Origin: Roseovarius sp.
GTDB lineage: Bacteria; Pseudomonadota; Alphaproteobacteria; Rhodobacterales; Rhodobacteraceae
DNA: 64,000 nucleotides
NCBI GenBank assembly: GCA_029212365.1
Contig: JARGOC010000001.1
Span: 1 to 64,000, forward strand
Direction: 5' to 3'
Position 1 is the stretch's first letter, and the number at the start of each line of letters is the position of its first letter. Below, piece after piece: positions 17,655-27,297 of the stretch. The notes under the pieces were generated by a model that ran no database searches, was not told the origin of the DNA, and was given only the letters and a program-made list of their open reading frames with translations. The position numbers and the translations under genes are program-made.

Positions 17655-17714
17655 GGGCAATCTAATCTTGTAAACATGCGCTGCGTTCCTCAATGCCCCG
17701 ATTGGCCGCGCTTT

Positions 17715-18461
17715 TCAATCCTCGAAACAGGCTGCGCGCCCATCGCGGCGGATCGTGGCCGCCCCGTCAAGGATCTGAGCCGAGCGCTTGCGTTGCTTGG
17801 ATGTGGGCTTGGAGGCACTTCGGCCCTTGGGATTGGGCAGCACCATCGCCAAGCGCGCCGCTTGTACACCGCTCAGTTGATCAGGGCTGGTCCCAAAGTA
17901 ATGATAGGCTGCGGCATCAACGCCAAAAACGCCTTCGTCAAATTCAGCAACGTTAAGATAAACCTCAACAATCCGTTTCTTTGACCAAATCAATTCAACC
18001 ATCGGCGTGATGATGGCTTCCAGCGCTTTGCGGGCCCAGGATCGCCCGTGCCACAGATACACATTTTTGACCACTTGCTGGCTGATGGTTGACGCCCCGC
18101 GTCCTGATCCTTCGTTCAGCGCGGCCCGAATGGCCACCATGTCAAAGCCCCAGTGATTGCAGAAATTCGCATCTTCCGCCGCCACCACGGATCGAGCCAT
18201 CGCCGGGGCCATCCCTTCCAAAGGGACCCAAGCATAATCAATCCCATCCAATCGCCTCGCCTCTTGCCCCATATAAAATGTGCGTGGCGGATTGATAACG
18301 CTATGAATCAACACCACCAGAACGAGAACAGCCAAGGCAATCACGGACATGCGCACTATCCAACGCCATAGCCATCTGACGGGTTGAAACCTGCGCCGTT
18401 CGGACAGCTGTGACGCTTTGCTTTTGCTGCGTGAGGGTTTCTTGGTTCTGCGTGCCATCAC
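17715..18461 (-). CDS. mtgA: Monofunctional peptidoglycan glycosyltransferase MtgA
   Basis: A 248-residue GT51 enzyme that polymerises lipid II glycan strands. A very basic cytoplasmic N-terminus (1-36) is followed by one transmembrane anchor (about 37-56) and the transglycosylase domain. Motifs include EDANFCNHWGFD with catalytic Glu96, GRGASTISQQVVKN and KRIVEVYLNVAEF. It has no transpeptidase domain, as expected for MtgA. The active domain is periplasmic. It lies just upstream of gst on the same strand but with a 60-nt gap. Confidence 0.95.
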   Translation of the reverse strand: MMARRTKKPSRSKSKASQLSERRRFQPVRWLWRWIVRMSVIALAVLVLVVLIHSVINPPRTFYMGQEARRLDGIDYAWVPLEGMAPAMARSVVAAEDANFCNHWGFDMVAIRAALNEGSGRGASTISQQVVKNVYLWHGRSWARKALEAIITPMVELIWSKKRIVEVYLNVAEFDEGVFGVDAAAYHYFGTSPDQLSGVQAARLAMVLPNPKGRSASKPTSKQRKRSAQILDGAATIRRDGRAACFED

Positions 18462-18553
18462 TGTTTAGCTATAACGCCCGATTGCCCATAGCAAAACCCA
18501 TCATCCTTCGCAGTTATTGTGTGGGAGTTGCGTAGTAAATGCCAAACAACGGC

Positions 18554-19570
18554 TCAAGCGGACAATACAACCGCTTCGGTAGCGCGGATTTCAGTGCGCA
18601 CAGTCGTTTGGGATAGTATCTCTGCAAAATCTATCACATCGGGAAACATGCTTGCGATTTCCTGATGCGTTTCCTTACAGGCCCGCGCGGCAAATTGCGC
18701 TGGGAAATAGCTTTCCGACGGTATGCCTTCGGCCCAGATAATTTGATGCTTGGCAAATAGCAGGTGAAAATACTCCACCTTGCCGCGCTTATCGACATAG
18801 ATCGTGTCACCATTCACCAAGTGTTTGGCGGCGATCAACACTTCATCCTGACCAAAGTACAATTCTGCGCGCCAATCATTGATCAACATGCGGTGCTGCT
18901 GGGATACGCTCAATTCGCGCTCATTGCCCAGCGCGCCTTTGCAGATGCGCACAGGAGCGTTGCATCCCGTTGCGTTATACTGTTCCCGACTAATATACAG
19001 CACCGGCTGAGGTCCGTCGTCCATCGTCAACACCAAATCACCTGGTTTCAGTGTCTCGATCGGGCGCGGGCCCTGCGGCGTGGCAATAAGTGTGCCTATA
19101 GTAAAACAACTGGGCCCGAGCGACCCTACCGGCACCTGGGTGCTGCTGTTCACAAAGGTCGAGCTGACAAACGTGGCGTCCTGCAAAATCGTGCCATCCG
19201 TGGGCGTAAATACCGCAGGCCCACCAGATACATAAAATGTCACGCCAGTGATCGTCACATTGCCCGTGCCCGGAATGTTCACAGTAATGGTGTCGTTCAA
19301 CCAGACACTTGTCACCGTCAGCCCGTTAAAGGTATCGCCGCCGGTCGTCGTGATGTTGCCATCGTCGTCTTGATCAATGAAGTTGAAGGTCTGCACCGTC
19401 AACGCTGTACCACTCGCAGGCGGATTACCTGGATCCATTACGAAAAACTGATCTGTGTATGGTGTTGGCATCTGCTCGGGTACTCGCAAGGATACGTTTG
19501 ACACCTCATAGTTGCCATCAGAAATCGGCCCAAATGAGGCAAAAAGCGTACCATTCTGAAACAACACCAA
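18554..19570 (-). CDS. Hint-domain (Hedgehog/intein-like) protein
   Basis: A protein of about 338 residues with an N-terminal beta-rich, low-complexity domain (1-150; many Thr, Asn, Asp) and a C-terminal Hint_2 domain. The Hint domain starts at the nucleophile Cys155 in GPSCFTIGTLIATPQGPRPIETLKPGDLV and continues through VRICKGALGNERELSVSQQHRMLI. Such domains autoprocess proteins in secreted or surface contexts; this one has no C-extein. There is no ATG: the frame opens after a stop with only TTG (19570) or GTG (19567) as ordinary start codons, so the start is uncertain. Relatives are common in Rhodobacterales, and their role is unknown. Confidence 0.8.
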   Translation of the reverse strand: MVLFQNGTLFASFGPISDGNYEVSNVSLRVPEQMPTPYTDQFFVMDPGNPPASGTALTVQTFNFIDQDDDGNITTTGGDTFNGLTVTSVWLNDTITVNIPGTGNVTITGVTFYVSGGPAVFTPTDGTILQDATFVSSTFVNSSTQVPVGSLGPSCFTIGTLIATPQGPRPIETLKPGDLVLTMDDGPQPVLYISREQYNATGCNAPVRICKGALGNERELSVSQQHRMLINDWRAELYFGQDEVLIAAKHLVNGDTIYVDKRGKVEYFHLLFAKHQIIWAEGIPSESYFPAQFAARACKETHQEIASMFPDVIDFAEILSQTTVRTEIRATEAVVLSA

Positions 19571-19685
19571 CCAAGAAGGTGTGATTGTTTACGTAACGGT
19601 AACCAAAAACATCACGTCAATTATTGGGTTTTACCCTGCAGAATACAGCGCATCTCTGGTGCTCATGAAGGGGCCATAGGACACG

Positions 19686-19719
19686 CAAAATTAAGGGAGA
19701 GGCAAAACGCCCCTCCCTT
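19686..19719 (-). terminator. Probable terminator of the gltD-GFA-gltB operon
   Basis: AAGGGAGAGGC at 19693-19703 pairs, with one mismatch, with GCCCCTCCCTT at 19709-19719 around a 5-nt loop. On the minus strand the hairpin is followed by AATTTTG. It sits 25 nt after the gltB stop codon, the right place for an intrinsic terminator. Confidence 0.65.
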
Positions 19720-19743
19720 TGTTCACAACAGCAATATCAGTCT

Positions 19744-22700
19744 CTATTCCGCTGGAATTGCCTGATCTTCGATGCCAATTGGATGTGCCAACTTGTCGAG
19801 CATCTCAATCGGGCAAACCTGCACAAAATGGGCTTTTTCCGTATCCCAGTATTGCAGCAGTTGCTTCGCTTTGCGGCTACCGGTTTCGGTGGCGTGGCGT
19901 TCGATCAAGCCTTCCAGTTGGCCCAACCAATGTGGCTGAGTCACCGGGCAGGTCACAACGGTTTCAGGGTTGATCAATTTATCGACGACACCCTCGGGAT
20001 CATACAGATAGGCCATACCACCCGTCATTCCCGCGCCAAAGTTAGCGCCAATTGATCCAAGGATCACGGCCACCCCGCCGGTCATGTATTCACAACCGCT
20101 AGACCCGCATCCCTCAATCACAACTGATGCGCCTGAGTTGCGTACGGCAAACCTCTCACCTGCGCGACCACTGGCAAAAAGGAACCCATCGGTGGCGCCA
20201 TACAACACTGTATTGCCAATAATGGTGTTCTTAGACGCCTCAAGCGGGCTGTTCATAGTGGGGCGCACCACAATGGTGCCGCCCGACAGGCCCTTGCCGA
20301 CATAATCATTGGCATCGCCAGACACTTCGATCTTTAGCCCAGGTGCGGCAAAGGCCCCAAGGCTTTGACCGGCGCTGCCCGTCAGCTTTACGGTCAGGTG
20401 ATTGGGTTGCAGGGAATTGCGCATCCCGAAATTCCGCACAATATGGCTGGAGACCCGTGTGCCCACTGTCCGATGCGTGTTTTGCACAGCGTATTGCAGC
20501 TGCATCTTCTCACCATCATTCAGGAACCGCTGGGCATCGCGCACAATCGCGGCATCCAGCGTATCGGGCACTTCGGTACGCGGGCGCGTCCGATCATAGG
20601 TGATATGCTCGGCCCCATCCACAGTGATCAGCATTGGGTTCAAATCCAGATCATCCAGATGCGCCGACCCACGCGAGACCTGTGTCAGCAAATCCGCCCG
20701 GCCAATCACTTCATCCAGTGACCGCGCACCGATGCTGGCCAGCACTTCACGCACTTCTTGGGCATAAAAGGTGATCAGGTTGACCACTTTATCAGCCGAC
20801 CCGGTGAACTTGTCACGCAGCGCCTGATCCTGCGTACACACGCCCACAGGGCAAGTGTTTGACTGGCACTGACGCACCATGATGCAGCCCATGGCAATCA
20901 GCGCCGCAGTGCCGATGCCGTATTCTTCGGCCCCCATCATCGCAGCCATCACAATGTCTCGCCCGGTGCGCAAACCGCCATCGGTGCGCAGGGTGATCCG
21001 ATCACGCAGGTTGTTCATGCTCAGCACCTGATGTGCCTCGGTCAGGCCCATTTCCCAGGGCAATCCGGCGTATTTGATTGATGTCGCAGGGCTGGCCCCG
21101 GTGCCGCCGTTGTGCCCCGAAATCAGGATGACATCCGCCTTGGCCTTGGCCACACCTGCCGCAATCGTACCAACACCTGATTGTGCTACCAACTTGACGG
21201 TGACTTTCACAGTTGGGTTGATCTGCTTGAGGTCATAAATCAGCTGCGCCAAATCCTCGATCGAATAGATATCGTGATGCGGCGGTGGTGAAATCAGCGT
21301 CACGCCCTTGGTCGAGTGCCGCAGCCGCGCGATCAGGTCTGTGACCTTCATGCCGGGCAACTGGCCCCCCTCGCCGGGCTTGGCCCCTTGGGCGACCTTG
21401 ATTTCCAACTCTTCGCAATGGTTCAGATATTCCGCCGTGACGCCAAACCGGCCCGAGGCCACCTGCTTGATTTTGGCACTTGGGTTGTCGCCATTGGGTT
21501 CTGGCACAAAATGCGCCGGATCTTCGCCACCCTCGCCACTGTCGCTGCGTGCACCGATCCGGTTCATTGCCACGTTCAGTGTTTTATGCGCCTCTGGGGA
21601 AAGTGCGCCCAACGACATGCCAGGGGTTACAAACCGCTTGCGGATCGCCGTGACGCTCTCCACTTCATCCACATTGATCGCCGCACCCATCGGCTTGATC
21701 GCCATCAAATCGCGCAGATGGATCGGCGGGTTCGCCCGCATCGCCTCTGAGTAGCGCTTCCACAGCTCATAACTGGCGGTGTTACACGCCATTTGCATCA
21801 TATGCATGGTTTGCGCCCCCCAAGCGTGGGTTTCACCTGACTTGCGCGCTTTATAGAAACCGCCAATAGGCAGAATATCCTGGGAAGTGGCAAAGGCACG
21901 GTCATGCACCTCTTCCAACTTGCTTTGGATACCACTGACCCCAATGCCGGAGATCCGGCTGGTCAGACCGGGGAAAAACTCTGCACACATCGCGCGTGAC
22001 AGACCCACGGCTTCGAAATTCAGACCACCGCGATACGAGGAAATAACCGAAATCCCCATCTTCGACATGATCTTCAACAAGCCCTGATCAATCGCTTTGC
22101 GATACCGTGCAATCGCCTCGGTCAGGGTGCCGTCAATCAGGTTGCGCTTCAGACGATCGGCAATGCTGTCCTCAGCCAGATAAGCGTTCACAACGGTGGC
22201 ACCAGCCCCAACAAGAACTGCAAAATAATGTGGGTCGATGCACTCGGCCGAGCGCACATTCAACGAACAAAACGTCCGCAGCCCTTTGCGTGTCAGATGG
22301 CTGTGCACGGCGCTGGTGGCCAAGATCATCGGCATACCAACGCGGGTTTCACTCACGCCTTCATCTGTCAAAACCAGATGCCCAGCACCTGATCGCACAG
22401 CATCCTCAGCCTCAGCCCGGATGCGCTCCAATGCGTCCCGCAAAGTGCCGGCACCTTTGGTGAACGTGCAATCAATTGAGACCACATCCGCGTTGAAATG
22501 CTGAACCAGCGCATCCCATTGCGCATTGCCCACAAAAGGGCTCTCCAGCACCATGATTTCGGTCTGGGCACCACTTTCATCCAGCACGTTCTTCAGATTG
22601 CCAAAACGGGTCTTCAGGCTCATCACCCGGTACTCACGAAGCGAGTCAATCGGCGGGTTGGTCACCTGGCTGAAGTTTTGCCGGAAGAAATGGCTCAGCG

Positions 22701-24276
22701 GGCGATATTGCTTGGACAAAACAGCGCTGGGCGTATCATCCCCCATGCTGGCAATCGCCTCTTTGCCGTCCTCAGCCATAGGCGCAAGAATTTGTTCCAG
22801 TTCCTCAATGGTATAGCCAGCTGCGGCCTGACGGCGCCGCAAATCCGACCCCTCAAACTTAGGCACCTCAGTTATGCCTGACAGGGTTTCTTCAAGGTCT
22901 TTGATTTTGCCGACCCACGCCCCAAAGGGCAGGGCACGGGCCAGTTTATCCTTGATTTCCTTGTCGTGATACAGCGTGCCGCGTTTCATATCCACAGCCA
23001 GCATCTGACCGGGACCCAACGCGCCCTTTTCGATCACAGAGGCCTCGTCAATCGGCACCATTCCGGTCTCGGATCCGGCAATCACCAGCCCGTCACCCGT
23101 AACCACATACCGCATCGGACGCAGGCCGTTGCGATCAAGCCCAGCGCAGACCCAACGTCCATCCGTCATCGCCAAAGCAGCAGGCCCATCCCATGGTTCC
23201 ATCACCGAATTGCAATAGGAGTACATATCGCGCCAGGCGAGCGGTAGTTCTTCGGCCTGTTTTGACCAGCTTTCAGGCACCATCATGGTTTTTGCCATCG
23301 GTGCGGAACGCCCCGCACGCACCAGCACTTCGAACACACTGTCCAATGCCGCACTATCGGATGACCCAGCCGAGATGATTGGCTTGATATCCTCAGCTTG
23401 ATCCCCGAAAGACGCCGAAGCCATGCGTATCTCATGGCTTTTCATCCAGTTCACATTGCCCTTCAATGTGTTGATTTCACCGTTATGGGCCAACATCCGA
23501 AACGGCTGTGCCAGCCACCATTGCGGAAAGGTGTTGGTGGAATACCGCTGGTGATAGATCGCAAAGGCAGATTTGAACCGCTCATCCTGCAAATCGGGGT
23601 AAAACTCGCTCACCTGCTCGGCCAGCATCATACCTTTATAGATAATACTGCGACAGCTGAGCGAGGCAATGTAAAGCCCGCCAATTCCGGCCGCAGTCGC
23701 GGCTTTTTCAATCCGACGGCGGATCACATACAGCTCGCGCTCAAATTCCTCTTCCTCAATGCCCTTGGCGTTTGAGATCAGGATTTGCTCAATCTCAGGT
23801 CGGGTCGCGTTGGCCTTCTCGCCCAGGCACGTCACATCCACCGGCACATGCCGCCAGCCATAGATCGTGTGGCCCATGCGCAGCACTTCGGTTTCTACAA
23901 TCGTGCGGCAGGTTTCTTGTGCGCCAAAATCTGTGCGCGGCAAAAACACCTGTCCCACGGCAACCAGTTGATCTTGTCGCGGCTCGTGCCCGGTGCGCTG
24001 AATTTGGTCATAGAAAAACGCCACGGGGATCTGCACATGAATGCCGGCCCCATCGCCGGTCTTGCCATCCGCATCAACAGCACCGCGGTGCCAGATCGCC
24101 TTGAGCGCATCAATCCCGGCTTCCACCACCCGGCGCGTCGGCTTGCCATTGACGGATACAACCAGCCCAACTCCGCAGGATGAATGCTCTTCCTCCTGTG
24201 CATACATGCCATTCTCAGCCATCCACTTGCGCTTGGATTCTTCGTTTTTGGCCCAGTTAGAGTCTATAATGGTCAT
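19744..24276 (-). CDS. gltB: Glutamate synthase (NADPH) large subunit
   Basis: A 1510-residue GltB. The N-terminal class-II glutaminase domain begins at the nucleophile Cys34 (HSSCGVG) after a propeptide of 33 residues. Central and FMN-binding synthase domains follow, with the 3Fe-4S cysteines in CIMVRQCQSNTCPVGVC and the C-terminal beta-helix domain (about 1240-1500). It transfers the glutamine amide to 2-oxoglutarate to make glutamate, using electrons from GltD. Last gene of gltD-GFA-gltB; its start overlaps the GFA stop by 4 nt. It would capture the ammonia released by urease, via glutamine synthetase. Confidence 0.97.
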   Translation of the reverse strand: MTIIDSNWAKNEESKRKWMAENGMYAQEEEHSSCGVGLVVSVNGKPTRRVVEAGIDALKAIWHRGAVDADGKTGDGAGIHVQIPVAFFYDQIQRTGHEPRQDQLVAVGQVFLPRTDFGAQETCRTIVETEVLRMGHTIYGWRHVPVDVTCLGEKANATRPEIEQILISNAKGIEEEEFERELYVIRRRIEKAATAAGIGGLYIASLSCRSIIYKGMMLAEQVSEFYPDLQDERFKSAFAIYHQRYSTNTFPQWWLAQPFRMLAHNGEINTLKGNVNWMKSHEIRMASASFGDQAEDIKPIISAGSSDSAALDSVFEVLVRAGRSAPMAKTMMVPESWSKQAEELPLAWRDMYSYCNSVMEPWDGPAALAMTDGRWVCAGLDRNGLRPMRYVVTGDGLVIAGSETGMVPIDEASVIEKGALGPGQMLAVDMKRGTLYHDKEIKDKLARALPFGAWVGKIKDLEETLSGITEVPKFEGSDLRRRQAAAGYTIEELEQILAPMAEDGKEAIASMGDDTPSAVLSKQYRPLSHFFRQNFSQVTNPPIDSLREYRVMSLKTRFGNLKNVLDESGAQTEIMVLESPFVGNAQWDALVQHFNADVVSIDCTFTKGAGTLRDALERIRAEAEDAVRSGAGHLVLTDEGVSETRVGMPMILATSAVHSHLTRKGLRTFCSLNVRSAECIDPHYFAVLVGAGATVVNAYLAEDSIADRLKRNLIDGTLTEAIARYRKAIDQGLLKIMSKMGISVISSYRGGLNFEAVGLSRAMCAEFFPGLTSRISGIGVSGIQSKLEEVHDRAFATSQDILPIGGFYKARKSGETHAWGAQTMHMMQMACNTASYELWKRYSEAMRANPPIHLRDLMAIKPMGAAINVDEVESVTAIRKRFVTPGMSLGALSPEAHKTLNVAMNRIGARSDSGEGGEDPAHFVPEPNGDNPSAKIKQVASGRFGVTAEYLNHCEELEIKVAQGAKPGEGGQLPGMKVTDLIARLRHSTKGVTLISPPPHHDIYSIEDLAQLIYDLKQINPTVKVTVKLVAQSGVGTIAAGVAKAKADVILISGHNGGTGASPATSIKYAGLPWEMGLTEAHQVLSMNNLRDRITLRTDGGLRTGRDIVMAAMMGAEEYGIGTAALIAMGCIMVRQCQSNTCPVGVCTQDQALRDKFTGSADKVVNLITFYAQEVREVLASIGARSLDEVIGRADLLTQVSRGSAHLDDLDLNPMLITVDGAEHITYDRTRPRTEVPDTLDAAIVRDAQRFLNDGEKMQLQYAVQNTHRTVGTRVSSHIVRNFGMRNSLQPNHLTVKLTGSAGQSLGAFAAPGLKIEVSGDANDYVGKGLSGGTIVVRPTMNSPLEASKNTIIGNTVLYGATDGFLFASGRAGERFAVRNSGASVVIEGCGSSGCEYMTGGVAVILGSIGANFGAGMTGGMAYLYDPEGVVDKLINPETVVTCPVTQPHWLGQLEGLIERHATETGSRKAKQLLQYWDTEKAHFVQVCPIEMLDKLAHPIGIEDQAIPAE

Positions 24277-24719
24277 TGGGTGTCTCCATCTTCGGGCGCA
24301 AACAGCGCTATCGTTTCATTCGTGGTCAGCTTTTGGTGTTCACCGGCAAGCGCATAGCCATTCGGACATTCATCGGCAAAAAATTCGATCTTCATTGCGC
24401 CGTTCGCTGCATTTTTAAACAATCCCGCCGCAGGGTGGCGCACGCCATCTGCAACCGTCCCGTACCAGAGCGTCGATCCGCAGATCTCGCAAAAGCCCCG
24501 TTCGGCCCAGTCTGAGGATCGAAAGGACTTTGCTGGCCCCGACACCTCAACACTGCCCGGAACAGTGGCAACGGAAATGAACATCCCGCTGGTGTGCTTT
24601 CGGCACATGTCACAATGGCACGCCCGAAGCGCGCGCGTCTCGACCTTGGCACGCACACTCACCGCCTTACAAAGGCACTGACCTGTGATTGCTTCTGTTG
24701 TGTCCATGAGCTCACTCAT
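24273..24719 (-). CDS. GFA-family (CENP-V/GFA) zinc protein inserted in the glt operon
   Basis: A 148-residue protein of the glutathione-dependent formaldehyde-activating-like family. Zinc-ligand cysteines are seen in GQCLCKAV, CHCDMCRK and GFCEICGSTLWY, the expected CxC...CxxC...CxxC pattern. Family members bind zinc and sometimes glutathione; most have no proven activity. It overlaps gltD upstream and gltB downstream by 4 nt each (ATGA at 24716-24719 and 24273-24276), so it is made in fixed ratio with both glutamate synthase subunits. A role in that enzyme's assembly or in a linked thiol reaction is only a guess. Confidence 0.9.
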   Translation of the reverse strand: MSELMDTTEAITGQCLCKAVSVRAKVETRALRACHCDMCRKHTSGMFISVATVPGSVEVSGPAKSFRSSDWAERGFCEICGSTLWYGTVADGVRHPAAGLFKNAANGAMKIEFFADECPNGYALAGEHQKLTTNETIALFAPEDGDTQ

Positions 24720-26149
24720 TCTGCGGCCACAGCTTGCGCTGCTTTCATGTCTTGCAAAATGGCCTCTGCCGCGTCGCGCCCATCACGGATGGCCCAAACC
24801 ACCAATGACGCGCCGCGCACAATGTCGCCCACCGCATAGACCCCCGGCAAGCCCGTGCGCCCGCTGGTAAATTCGGCTTTCACCGTGCCCCAACGGGTCA
24901 CTTCCAGCTCTGGCTGATTCCACAATGCGGGCAGGTCTTCGGGCTCAAATCCAAGCGCCTTGATCACCAGATCAGCAGGTTCATCCATCACAGCACCTTC
25001 GATTTCTTCAGGGCCTTGACGGCCGCTGGCATCAGGCGCTCCCAGACGCATTTGCTGCACTTCAACCGAGCTCACAGGATCACCTGAAAATCCAATTGGT
25101 GCGCTTAACCATTGAAAAATAACACCTTCTTCTTCGGCATTTTGCACCTCACGCTGGCTGCCCGGCATGTTGTCACGGTCACGGCGATACTGGCATTTGA
25201 CCGATTTAGCCCCTTGCCGTATGGCCGTGCGCACGCAATCCATTGCCGTGTCACCGCCGCCGATGACAACCACTTTCTTGCCCGCCGCGTTCAGTTCACC
25301 ACTGTCAATTTCGGGCACTTTATCGCCAAAGCTCAACCTGTTGCTGGCGGTCAGATAGTCAATCGCACGCACGATACCGCTGGCACCAGACCCGGCGCCT
25401 GGCAGGTCGCGTGATTTATACACACCCGTTGCAATCATTACTGCATTGTATTTGTTGCGCAATTCTTCAAAGGTAACGTCTTTGCCAACATCACAATTCA
25501 GCACAAATTTCACACCACCTTTTTCAAGCTGGTCAACCCTGCGCAGCACCACGTCTTTTTCAAGTTTAAAGCCGGGGATACCATATGTCAGCAGCCCGCC
25601 GCCGCGGTCATAACGATCATAGACTGTGACTTGCACACCGGCGCGGCGCAGCACATCCGCCGCGGCCAGGCCACCGGGGCCGGCGCCAATAATTGCAACA
25701 GATTCAGGGCGTTCCGTGGTGGGTGCAATGGTTTCAACCCAGCCCTTTTCCCAGGCCGTATCAGTGATGTATTTCTCAACCGATCCAATCGTGACGGTGC
25801 CGTGCCCCGATTGCTCGATCACACAATTGCCCTCACACAGCCGATCCTGCGGGCAAATACGTCCACAGATTTCTGGAAAGGTATTTGTGGCTTGGCTCAG
25901 CTCATAAGCTTCTTTTAGGCGGCCCTCAGCCGTCAGGCGCAACCAGTCCGGGATGTTGTTGTGCAAGGGGCAATGGCTCTGACAATAAGGCACACCACAC
26001 TGACTACACCGGCTGGCCTGCTCTTTGGCTTTGGCGTCGGCGTATTCGGCATAAATCTCGTCAAAGTCCTGACGACGCTCTTCAGCAGCACGCTTTGCAG
26101 GCATGTCACGATCAACGTTTACAAATGTTAGCATCGGTTGCTTGGCCAC
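24716..26149 (-). CDS. gltD: Glutamate synthase small subunit
   Basis: A 477-residue GltD, the NADPH-oxidising subunit of glutamate synthase. N-terminal 4Fe-4S cysteines are in SRCSQCGVPYCQSHCPL and CGRICPQDRLCEGNC. FAD and NADPH Rossmann motifs follow (IIGAGPGGLAAADVLRRAG; VIGGGDTAMDCVRTA). I chose the GTG at 26149 because it follows TGAGGAA and gives the family start VAKQPMLTFVNVDRDMPAKR; the frame is open 22 codons further. First gene of gltD-GFA-gltB, divergent from uppP. Confidence 0.95.
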   Translation of the reverse strand: MAKQPMLTFVNVDRDMPAKRAAEERRQDFDEIYAEYADAKAKEQASRCSQCGVPYCQSHCPLHNNIPDWLRLTAEGRLKEAYELSQATNTFPEICGRICPQDRLCEGNCVIEQSGHGTVTIGSVEKYITDTAWEKGWVETIAPTTERPESVAIIGAGPGGLAAADVLRRAGVQVTVYDRYDRGGGLLTYGIPGFKLEKDVVLRRVDQLEKGGVKFVLNCDVGKDVTFEELRNKYNAVMIATGVYKSRDLPGAGSGASGIVRAIDYLTASNRLSFGDKVPEIDSGELNAAGKKVVVIGGGDTAMDCVRTAIRQGAKSVKCQYRRDRDNMPGSQREVQNAEEEGVIFQWLSAPIGFSGDPVSSVEVQQMRLGAPDASGRQGPEEIEGAVMDEPADLVIKALGFEPEDLPALWNQPELEVTRWGTVKAEFTSGRTGLPGVYAVGDIVRGASLVVWAIRDGRDAAEAILQDMKAAQAVAAE

Positions 26150-26369
26150 AACGAAATTCCTCATCTCAACAGTGCTCGGCCTGTCTAAGGGATGGTACAG
26201 ATAAATAAAAGTCATTAGTTATGACCTATTATGAATTATTTATCGCCAAAAGACCTGACTGGCCTACATTTTGCTAATATTTTAATTCCGTTTCGGACCC
26301 AAATGCGATCTTCCCTCTATTCTGCAATGGTTTATAGCTGCGACCATTGGTTTATGCAGGGTTTGGGTC

Positions 26370-27173
26370 ATGCCACTTTTCCATCTGATTCTCGTCGCAG
26401 CCATTCAGGGCCTAACCGAGTTTCTACCTGTGTCCTCATCGGGTCATCTGATTCTACTGCCTCATTTGACGGGCTTGGATGACCAAGGGCAGGCCATCGA
26501 CGTGGCCGTGCATGTGGGTACGCTTTTTGCGGTGATCCTGTATTTCTGGTCGGATGTGAAACTAGCGTTGTCGGGCCTGCCGCGTGCGATGCTGGGCAAA
26601 ATTGATACCGAAGGATCGAAACTGGCATTTCTGCTGGTCATTTCGTCTATTCCGGTGGTGGCCTTTGGCCTGATCCTGAAACTGACCGGATTGGATGAGG
26701 CTCTGCGTTCAATCACGGTGATTGGCTGGACGATGCTGATCTTTGGCATTGTATTATACTGGGCCGATCAGGCTGGCAGCTCAGAGCGCACAACCAAGGA
26801 TTGGGATTTGCGTGATGCGATGGTTATGGGCGTCTGGCAGGCCATTGCGCTGATCCCCGGCACCTCACGCTCGGGCATCACCCTCACCGGTGCGCGGTTT
26901 TTGGGATATGCCCGGCATGATGCGGCCCGGTTGGCGATGTTGATGTCTATCCCCACGATCATCGAAAGTGGCGCATTGCTGGCAGGTGAATCTGCGTATA
27001 ATGCCGATATAGCTGTGCTGCGTGATGGGGCCATTGCCGCTGGCTTTGCCTTCGTTGCGGCCCTTTTGGCGCTGGCGCTAATGATGCGGCTGCTGCGCAG
27101 CATCAGCTTTACACCCTATGTGATTTACCGCGTGGCTCTGGGCCTCGGGCTGCTGGTGATTGCCTACGCCTGA
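26370..27173 (+). CDS. uppP: Undecaprenyl-diphosphatase UppP
   Basis: A 267-residue membrane protein with about eight transmembrane segments. The two family motifs are present: EFLPVSSSGHLIL (about residues 17-29) and PGTSRSG with the phosphate-binding Arg. It dephosphorylates undecaprenyl diphosphate to recycle the lipid carrier for peptidoglycan and surface polysaccharides, and confers basal bacitracin resistance. Single gene, divergent from gltD across about 220 bp and convergent with the NDUFA9-like gene. Confidence 0.96.
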   Translation: MPLFHLILVAAIQGLTEFLPVSSSGHLILLPHLTGLDDQGQAIDVAVHVGTLFAVILYFWSDVKLALSGLPRAMLGKIDTEGSKLAFLLVISSIPVVAFGLILKLTGLDEALRSITVIGWTMLIFGIVLYWADQAGSSERTTKDWDLRDAMVMGVWQAIALIPGTSRSGITLTGARFLGYARHDAARLAMLMSIPTIIESGALLAGESAYNADIAVLRDGAIAAGFAFVAALLALALMMRLLRSISFTPYVIYRVALGLGLLVIAYA

Positions 27174-27266
27174 GCATTTCCGAAACGTCCGATGTTCCTT
27201 AGGACTGTTGGCGCGTAGGTCATAAATGGGCGTAAGATCATGCCGTTCACCGTCACTGAAGGCAGC

Positions 27267-27297
27267 AATCAGGGTTTAGAAAACCCCATGCCTGATT
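27267..27297. terminator. Hairpin between convergent genes
   Basis: AATCAGG (27267-27273) and CCTGATT (27291-27297) can pair, with an inner GGTTT/AAACC helix. The structure overlaps the stop codon of the minus-strand gene and lies between two convergent genes. Neither side has a T-run, so efficient intrinsic termination is doubtful. Confidence 0.35.

Noticed and set aside
19783..24183. Many open frames antisense to gltB
   Set aside because: All overlap the conserved gltB frame; none has a family motif or ribosome-binding site.
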